The notes under the pieces were generated by a model, which was given only the letters and a program-made list of their open reading frames with translations, had not been told where the DNA came from and made no database searches. Source: Planctomycetia bacterium (GTDB taxonomy: Bacteria > Planctomycetota > Planctomycetia > Pirellulales > Thermoguttaceae). From it: a stretch of 40,059 nucleotides of DNA. Each line of letters begins with the position of its first letter. Position 1 is the first letter of the stretch. A program made the translations under genes and the position numbers. This document shows positions 35,098 through 40,059 of this stretch, in pieces. The DNA lies in the NCBI GenBank assembly GCA_030527105.1, contig JAUNBK010000028.1, forward strand, positions 1 through 40,059, in the 5' to 3' direction.

Positions 35098-36126
35098 CTA
35101 CATATTCTCAGCAATTTTTGAGCCGGTTCCCCTCTTTGTCAGCTTTCTGCCGCACGTGCTCGATACTGGGGACGTCTCGTTTGTTTTGGATTTTTGTTCA
35201 GGCGAAGAGTTTCGCTCCCAAAATACGCCATTCACATACCCTTGAATTTCAGAATCGTTCTCAGCCATCGCAAGTCTTTGTTCTGCCCACACGCAATACT
35301 GCGGTTCAATCTCGACACCGAAATAATGTCGTTTGAGTTTTTTTGCGACAACACTTGTGGTACCAGACCCCAAAAACGGATCGAAAATAACATCCCCCTC
35401 CGATGAGGAGGCAAGTACTATTTTTGCTATTAGCTTCTCGGATTTTTGCGTCGGATGCGCCGTATTCTCCGCCATAGACCAAAAAGGGATCGTGATATCG
35501 TCCCAAAAATTAGACGGACAAGTGTCTCGATAGTTTCCATTTTGGGTCTCTGTCCAATCTTTCGGCTTTCCATCAACGCGGTATGGTGCAATGACATTTT
35601 TTCTAATTCTTACGGCGTCGAGATTAAATGTAAAGCGATCACTCGTGGTCGCAAACCAAATGTCCTCCATACCATTCTTCCAATTTGCTTTTGCTCCGCG
35701 TCCTTTTTCTCGCTGCCAAGTAATGCGGTTTCTAATGCGAAAAAACTCGCCTAGCACTCTGCCTATAATTAAACTTGTCTCCCAGTCACAGCAAACATAT
35801 ATTGAACCCGAATCTTTTAACAGAGGCTTGATTGCGCTCAGCCATTGTCGTGTATATTCCTCATAATCCGCATCTTTCTTTCTGGAAAAAGTGGTCCCAT
35901 TAAATGATTTTGTCAGGTTGTACGGTGGATCCGCAATAATCAGGTCAACACAGCCAAGGGGCAATAATGAGCAAACCTCAAGCGTGTCGCCGAGTATTGT
36001 TTTGTCCAGAACATTGTCAAGCGACTGCTGCGGATCGCGGATGGAAACACACCGACTCAGATACTCTGCCCCTTCGCTTACCGAGGTGGTTATCGTTTTA
36101 TTTCTTCCAGCTTTTGCACTTTCCAT
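35098..36126 (-). CDS. N6-adenine DNA methyltransferase (copy 1)
   Basis: A 342-residue beta-class DNA methyltransferase. Catalytic motif IV is DPPY at 66-69 (ADPPYNL), typical of N6-adenine methylation, and the AdoMet motif DPFLGSGTT is at 249-257. By hand comparison about nine in ten residues of 61-300 are identical to copy 2 at 38565; the tails differ. Copy 1 has no nuclease gene beside it and its codons are more GC-rich than those of copy 2, which suggests longer residence in this genome. ATG 36126 follows AAAGGAG by seven bases. A near-consensus promoter stands at 36251-36279. Recognition sequence unknown; motif protection of the host or immunity against the R-M unit next door is likely. 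Confidence 0.92.
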   Translation of the reverse strand: MESAKAGRNKTITTSVSEGAEYLSRCVSIRDPQQSLDNVLDKTILGDTLEVCSLLPLGCVDLIIADPPYNLTKSFNGTTFSRKKDADYEEYTRQWLSAIKPLLKDSGSIYVCCDWETSLIIGRVLGEFFRIRNRITWQREKGRGAKANWKNGMEDIWFATTSDRFTFNLDAVRIRKNVIAPYRVDGKPKDWTETQNGNYRDTCPSNFWDDITIPFWSMAENTAHPTQKSEKLIAKIVLASSSEGDVIFDPFLGSGTTSVVAKKLKRHYFGVEIEPQYCVWAEQRLAMAENDSEIQGYVNGVFWERNSSPEQKSKTNETSPVSSTCGRKLTKRGTGSKIAENM

Positions 36127-36250
36127 GTCGAATCTCCTTTAATCGCAAGATTGAGTTCCTTCCGATACTTTTTCGGCGTATGCGGTACTCGAAAACCGAA
36201 TTATACCCATCTACGACTCCTGCCGATCCGCCAAGTTTGGCACCACCCCC

Positions 36251-36279
36251 ATTGTATATTGCGAAAATCACGTTGTCAA
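36251..36279 (-). promoter_or_regulatory. Promoter of methyltransferase copy 1
   Basis: On the minus strand TTGACA (36274-36279), a 17-bp spacer and TACAAT (36251-36256), with a leader of about 120 bases. Confidence 0.75.
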
Positions 36280-36402
36280 GAGGAACGGGAGCAAATTCCC
36301 CAAAAAAGTTCTCTTTTGCAAAGATGGTTATTGTAGTGCTGTGTCCAAAAAACAAACAATATCAGCGAACGCAGTGAGCATTTCAAAAGTTTTTTGATGG
36401 AG

Positions 36403-36527
36403 AGTTTGAGAGGAAACAATTTTCAAAAGTATTTCCTCTCAAGAGGCTGGAAGCTCCGTAGCCCTCACTATCGCGCTCCCAACCTTTGGGAAGGAACCCT
36501 TTTGAAAAAGCGATTCCTCTCCAAACT
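36403..36527. repeat. Element of about 125 bp with inverted ends
   Basis: 36403-36429 (AGTTTGAGAGGAAACAATTT and on) is an imperfect inverted match of 36499-36527 (CTTTTGAAAAAGCGATTCCT and on). Between them is a short hairpin (CCTCT/AGAGG at 36435-36446). TTTCAAAAG also recurs at 36381. It is unrelated in sequence to the 106-bp family. No gene is supported in 36280-36602. Confidence 0.4.
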
Positions 36528-36602
36528 TTTTACGATATTTACAATGGTTTATTTTCGTAATGGAACACGAGTACTGACTTTTCGTGCGCTCATTTTTTGT
36601 TT

Positions 36603-36958
36603 TTAAAAGTTTACAAAGCGTCTGACGCCCCACGCTCTCGACGATTCCCAGCTCGCCAAGGCGCAGCGCGATGATTCTCGCTTCCTGATCGCCGTCCAGA
36701 ACCCGTCCACGTGGCTTTCGAGGTAACCCATCCATCGTTTTTTCAGCCCGCACTGGACAAAATGCTTGCGTACGACCACAACGCACGACGTCGTGCACTC
36801 GACCAGCGCCGCGATTTTCTCATCCGTCCACCCCGCGTCGGCTTTGAGCAGAATCACCGCCCTTTTGAGCCTCCTCGTCGCCCCCTTTCGCGCCCTCAGA
36901 TCGCGCGCTCCAGCGCCGTTTTTTCCGCATCCGTCAGTTTCACAGTGTTTTTTTCATA
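36603..36958 (-). pseudogene. IS630-family transposase remnant (N-terminal part)
   Basis: Pieces in three frames read in order as the start of an IS630-type transposase: KLTDAEKTALERA; then LKRAVILLKADAGWTDEK, with the family's helix-turn-helix region; then KPRGRVLDGDQEARIIAL followed by LGELGIVESVGRQTLCKLLK. Two single-base losses explain the frame changes, and about 18 residues are missing after RIIAL. The catalytic DDE part is absent. It cannot be active. Confidence 0.7.
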
Positions 36959-37078
36959 AAAATTCTCCTGTATACTACATATATCGGCAACTTTTCTTGA
37001 AAAATACGGGAAATTATGAAATGGACGTGGCACTAGACATTTACTGCCCTTTCAAAAGATATCTGGAGATATAAGAGA

Positions 37079-37140
37079 CCCGTAACATTTTGTTACGCGC
37101 AAGGGTAAATCGTCCTGTTATAGAAATATAACGTAACGGG
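37079..37140. other. Nested hairpin region
   Basis: CCCGTAAC at 37079-37086 faces GTAACGGG at 37133-37140 (imperfect outer pair). Inside are two perfect small hairpins, GTAAC/GTTAC at 37082-37096 and GTTATA/TATAAC at 37117-37132. It lies between the IS630 remnant and the restriction-modification remnant. Function unknown; the surrounding 36959-37359 shows no gene. Confidence 0.45.
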
Positions 37141-37170
37141 TAATGCCTAAAGGGGAATGATGCCTTTCCC

Positions 37171-37191
37171 TTTTAAATGCGATTGAGTATA
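37171..37191. repeat. 21-bp inverted match to the IS630-like end at 39606
   Basis: These 21 bases are an exact inverted copy of 39606-39626. Both resemble the GAGTATA terminus of the 106-bp element. The two copies bracket the methyltransferase copy 2 unit with their TATA ends facing it, as if IS ends lie on both sides of the cassette. Confidence 0.6.
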
Positions 37192-37359
37192 CACTCTACA
37201 ATTTTCTGATTGGCTTGCTAACTCATAGTTGGAGTTGACAAGCAGGGCACGGCGCCCCCCACTCGTGCGCTTTCTTGTTGGGGAACGCCAAACCCTTTAA
37301 CGATTTTTACAAAACCGGCTGCGCTCCTGCGGAACTGAATTGTAGATTGTAGTCATCAA

Positions 37360-37835
37360 TCAACTGTGTAGGCAATCGGTAATAAAGTCCTGTGAGTCTT
37401 CATAATCGATACCAAAATCGAAATTTTCTACAATAGCTTCTAATGTCCTGCCCTCGTATTGAGTTACACCACGGGAGTTTCGCCCAGCCCAATGTTTGAT
37501 GATTCTTGTGCCAGACAGAAGTTGACGATTGAACATTGAACACAACTGCGTTTGAATTGTTCTATCTTCATCAACGGCAACGACATAAACCAAGTACACG
37601 CTTTTTTCCTCGGCAAGGAACGATAGCAGTTTGTCGATATTGTAGCCTTTCGGATTGCTGGATAAAAATAGAACTTTTGTCTTAATGTCCTTTCCGTAAG
37701 GTAATGGTCAAACTCCCGTTCATAGTCGCCCAATTTATCGGCTGTGAAGATTTCGGGGAGAGGTTGTTTTGTACGTAAACATCGTATCAGAGTTACCTTA
37801 AGATCATCTTCAGCTGTAATCAAGTATTCAATCAT
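37360..37835 (-). pseudogene. Unknown gene, probable R-M partner, frameshifted
   Basis: From ATG 37835 a frame reads to about 37710; one missing base then separates it from a second frame that continues GKDIKTKVLFLSSNPKGYN and runs through a conserved-looking stretch (LCSMFNRQLLSGTRIIKHWAGRNSRG) to a stop at 37360. The joined product is about 158 residues. No family is recognised. Its start overlaps a GAGGA site that includes the stop of the preceding gene, so the two were translated together behind methyltransferase copy 2. That position is where type II nuclease genes usually stand; the function is inferred from context only. Confidence 0.55.
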
Positions 37836-37841
37836 TCGTCC

Positions 37842-38515
37842 TCACAAATTGACATTATCAATAAAGGCAGCGATTGTGATTTCCGACGCTACTTCACGAA
37901 CACGATCATTCAAATCATCATTCAGAATTTCGTATTCCTCAGAACGCAAAAAAGAAATTGCTCGGTCAACAGACTCTCTAATACATTCCTCCTGTGTTTC
38001 GGCAGGTATAAATCTTCTTCCTGTGGGAGCAATATTATTTGTTGCTTCTACCAAACGATCAAGATTTTCTTCAAATGTGTAGTTCTCATGAGAGCTATAC
38101 AGAAATTCAAAATTTTCGGGAATGTTTTCGACATCTTCAAACTCTCGCATAATATCGCTTCCGTTGAAACTACCCTTGATATTATCTCGCCGAAGCTCCT
38201 GAGAGGAATGACTTATCTTTTTGAGAAATGTGGAATTCGCCAACATTAAATAATTGCGTACGGGCGTAACTAAACAAACGATGAAGGTATGTTATCATAT
38301 CTGTGGAGCGCAGATAATGCCAAAACTGTATTGCCAAAATTCCTGGATGCAGCTTTGCAAAATCTAATTGCAAACCACTCTCCGTAAAACACACTTCTGT
38401 CTTTTATAAGGTTGAAATGTTGCTGTACTTGAGTTGACAAAGCGGCTTTGTCAGCAATGCCATTTCTATCGGAAACAAACTCAGCTAAATGCTCAATTAG
38501 TCCTTTGTTATACAT
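37842..38515 (-). pseudogene. Unknown gene, probable restriction nuclease or partner, frameshifted
   Basis: From ATG 38515 a frame reads MYNKGLIEHLAEFVSDRNG to a stop at 38270; one missing base near 38280 would join it to LVTPVRNYLMLANSTFLKK and the rest of the protein, ending at 37842. The joined product is about 224 residues, mostly helical and acidic. No family or PD-(D/E)xK site is recognised with confidence. It starts 49 bases after methyltransferase copy 2 on the same strand, and the next broken gene follows with seven bases between, so all three form one cassette. A nuclease or DNA-binding role is inference from that layout. Confidence 0.6.
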
Positions 38516-38564
38516 TCGTTCAAATCCTTCCTGTAATCAAAAAGAGGTCGTTGCTCGTCCGCTA

Positions 38565-39578
38565 TCAGTTCTGCGCCAACAGCTTTTTAGTTGCTTTTCT
38601 GTCACGCTTGTTCTGAGACTTCGAAGATTTATCTGCCTTAGATTTTTGTTCAGACAATGAATTGCGCTCCCAAAACACACCATTTACATACCCTTGAATC
38701 TCCGTATCATTTTCAGCCATAGCAAGCCTTTGCTCTGCCCATACGCAATACTGTGCTTCAACTTCGATTCCCAAATAATGTCTATTCAGCTTTTTTGCAA
38801 CAACGCTTGTGGTTCCAGAACCTAAGAACGGATCAAACACAACATCCCCCTCGGAAGAAGACGCAAGCATAATCTTTGCAATCAGCTTCTCGGATTTTTG
38901 CGTAGGGTGTGCGGTATTCTCTGCCATTGACCAAAAGGGAATAGTAATATCATCCCAGAAGTTGGATGGACAGGCATCCCGGTAATTTCCGCTTTCGGAC
39001 TCTGTCCAGTCTTTCGGTTCACCATTGACACGATAGGGTGCAATCACTTTTTTTCTGATTCTTACGGCATCCAGATTAAAAGTAAAGTTATTGCTGTTAG
39101 TAGCAAACCAAATATCTTCCATACCATTTTTCCAATTTGCTTTTGCACCTCGCCCTTTTTCACGCTGCCATGTGATTCGGTTTCTGATGCAAAAAAAATC
39201 GCCCAGTACTCTGCCAATGATTAAACTTGTTTCCCAATCACAGCAAACATATATGGATCCGGTGTCCTTTAGAAGCGGTTTGACTGCACTCAACCATCGC
39301 CTTGTGTATTCCTCGTAGTCCGCATCTTGCTTCTTGGAAAAAGTTGTGCCGTTAAATGATTTTGTCAGATTGTATGGAGGGTCAGCAACGATTAAATCAA
39401 CACTATTAGGAGGCAACAACGGACAGACAGCAAAGGTATCACCGAGTATTGTTTTGTCCAGCACCGTGCCAATTGAGTTCTGTTGTTCGGTAATGGAAAT
39501 ACAGCGGCTCAAGTATGCTGCTCCTTCGCTTATAGGGGTATCTATTGTTTTATTTCTTCCAGCTTTTTCAATTGCCAT
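38565..39578 (-). CDS. N6-adenine DNA methyltransferase (copy 2)
   Basis: A 337-residue beta-class methyltransferase with DPPY at 66-69 and DPFLGSGTT at 249-257, very close to copy 1 at 35098. Differences gather in the first 60 residues and in the Lys/Ser-rich tail. Its codons are more AT-rich than those of copy 1 and of the rest of the window, a sign of recent transfer. ATG 39578 follows AAGGAG by six bases. It is the first gene of a three-gene unit whose other two members are frameshifted, so the methylase may be the only working part. The -10 box lies in the IS630-like terminus at 39603-39608. Confidence 0.92.
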   Translation of the reverse strand: MAIEKAGRNKTIDTPISEGAAYLSRCISITEQQNSIGTVLDKTILGDTFAVCPLLPPNSVDLIVADPPYNLTKSFNGTTFSKKQDADYEEYTRRWLSAVKPLLKDTGSIYVCCDWETSLIIGRVLGDFFCIRNRITWQREKGRGAKANWKNGMEDIWFATNSNNFTFNLDAVRIRKKVIAPYRVNGEPKDWTESESGNYRDACPSNFWDDITIPFWSMAENTAHPTQKSEKLIAKIMLASSSEGDVVFDPFLGSGTTSVVAKKLNRHYLGIEVEAQYCVWAEQRLAMAENDTEIQGYVNGVFWERNSLSEQKSKADKSSKSQNKRDRKATKKLLAQN

Positions 39579-39602
39579 CACAATCTCCTTGAACGGTTTC
39601 GA

Positions 39603-39608
39603 TATTAT
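39603..39608 (-). promoter_or_regulatory. -10 box of methyltransferase copy 2 in a transposon end
   Basis: TATAAT on the minus strand stands 24 bases before the ATG at 39578 and overlaps the outer tip of the IS630-like end. The -35 position (about 39626-39631, inside the element) is weak. Confidence 0.45.
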
Positions 39609-39645
39609 ACTCAATCGCATTTAAAATTCCGTTTTTGCGCCGAGA
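39606..39645. repeat. IS630-like terminal repeat related to the 106-bp element
   Basis: Begins TATACTCAATCGCATTTAAA and goes on TTCCGTTTTTGCGCCG, following the TATACTCG...TTTAAAATTCCCGTTTT end of the 106-bp family base for base with a few changes. It lies 20-60 bases beyond the stop codon of the IS630-type transposase at 39665, where the right-hand terminal repeat of such an IS is expected. Confidence 0.65.
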
Positions 39646-39664
39646 ATTTGGGAATCCCCGGTGA

Positions 39665-40059
39665 TTAACGTACGCATATCGGACAAATACTGTTTTCGAC
39701 GTCGAAAAAATCAGGAAAATATTGATTATATGGTACTTTTTTCTTGAAAAATCGCCATAATCGCTCGATCGGATTCAGGTTTGGTGAGTAGGCGGGCAAA
39801 AAATGAAGGCGAACGTTGGTTTTGATTAAGAATTCGCGCAAAAGTTTGAAATGATAATATCTTGCGTTGTCTACGAATACATGGATGATTGTTTTGAATC
39901 GTGACGCGAGATCAATTTTTTGAAAAGCTCAATCGTCGTCTGCGCGTTGATCGTCTTGGGAAATGTAACGCAAGTCGCCAGCGTGTCGATATTTATGACA
40001 CCATTAATATTGATATGTTGACGCGAACAATTCGATTTTAGTTCCCGCTCTTCGCCCCG
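39665..40059 (-). pseudogene. IS630-family transposase, C-terminal part, frameshifted and cut by window edge
   Basis: The minus strand reads ELKSNCSRQHININGVINID, then INAQTTIELFKK, then after one missing base at an A6 run (39916-39921) DLASRFKTIIHVFVDNARYY, LHFLPAYSPNLNPIERLW and FFKKKVPYNQYF to a stop at 39665. These are the DDE-domain blocks of IS630/Tc1-mariner transposases, with the second Asp in VFVDNARYYH and the final Glu in NPIERLW. The N-terminus is outside the window. Some IS elements use programmed slippage at A runs, so the break need not mean it is dead. Confidence 0.82.

Noticed and set aside
1..40059. CRISPR arrays
   Set aside because: The repeats seen are dispersed 106-bp units; no regularly spaced short repeats or cas genes were found.
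1..40059. tRNA, rRNA and known riboswitches
   Set aside because: Intergenic stretches were read for cloverleaf and T-loop (GGTTCRA) patterns; none was convincing.

Overview
The window looks like a chromosomal segment from a Gram-negative member of the Planctomycetota, most likely a Pirellulales-type lineage. Several families common in that phylum occur together: a secreted protease with an LEPR-XLL-type N-terminal motif, a prepilin-like DUF1559 protein with an H-x9-DG motif, a DUF1080 (3-keto-disaccharide hydrolase) protein, a DUF1570-type metallopeptidase, a SUMF1/FGE-fold lipoprotein-like secreted protein, a sulfatase-family protein, a PQQ-type beta-propeller and four PEP-CTERM proteins. 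LpxI indicates lipid A synthesis and so an outer membrane. The placement is inferred from gene content only; no rRNA or tRNA gene was seen.

Layout. 1-16.3 kb: giant secreted subtilase; SUMF1-fold protein (minus); DUF1080 protein; orphan DNA methyltransferase (minus); DUF1570 metallopeptidase and porin-like barrel (minus, likely one unit); a PEP-CTERM adhesin-like protein followed by an alpha/beta hydrolase; and an unusual TspO fusion (minus). 16.3-23.1 kb, all minus: a frameshifted PEP-CTERM/autotransporter-repeat gene, an HtrA-like protease behind a PQQ propeller gene, and a sugar isomerase-like TIM barrel. 23.1-34.9 kb, all plus: pheS-lpxI, a LamG/PEP-CTERM protein, rhaB followed by a sulfatase-like gene whose active site has been lost, an RluA-type pseudouridine synthase, a second frameshifted PEP-CTERM gene and the DUF1559 protein. 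35-40 kb: an island with two closely similar N6-adenine methyltransferases, two broken genes that are probably the partner nuclease, and two IS630-family transposase remnants; the DNA here is more AT-rich.

Two non-coding themes stand out. First, a 106-bp element with imperfect terminal inverted repeats and TA ends occurs at least eight times, twice as TA-sharing tandem pairs. It looks like an IS630-type MITE, and a related end lies just outside the IS630 transposase at the right edge. One copy fills the whole gap between the sulfatase-like gene and the pseudouridine synthase gene, giving the stop codon of the first and the ribosome-binding site and start context of the second. Second, runs of 6-10 C abut the -35 hexamer of four promoters.

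Caution: seven reading-frame breaks can be placed in five genes, and every one needs one missing base. They may be true decay or single-base deletion errors in the assembly; the sequence alone cannot decide.
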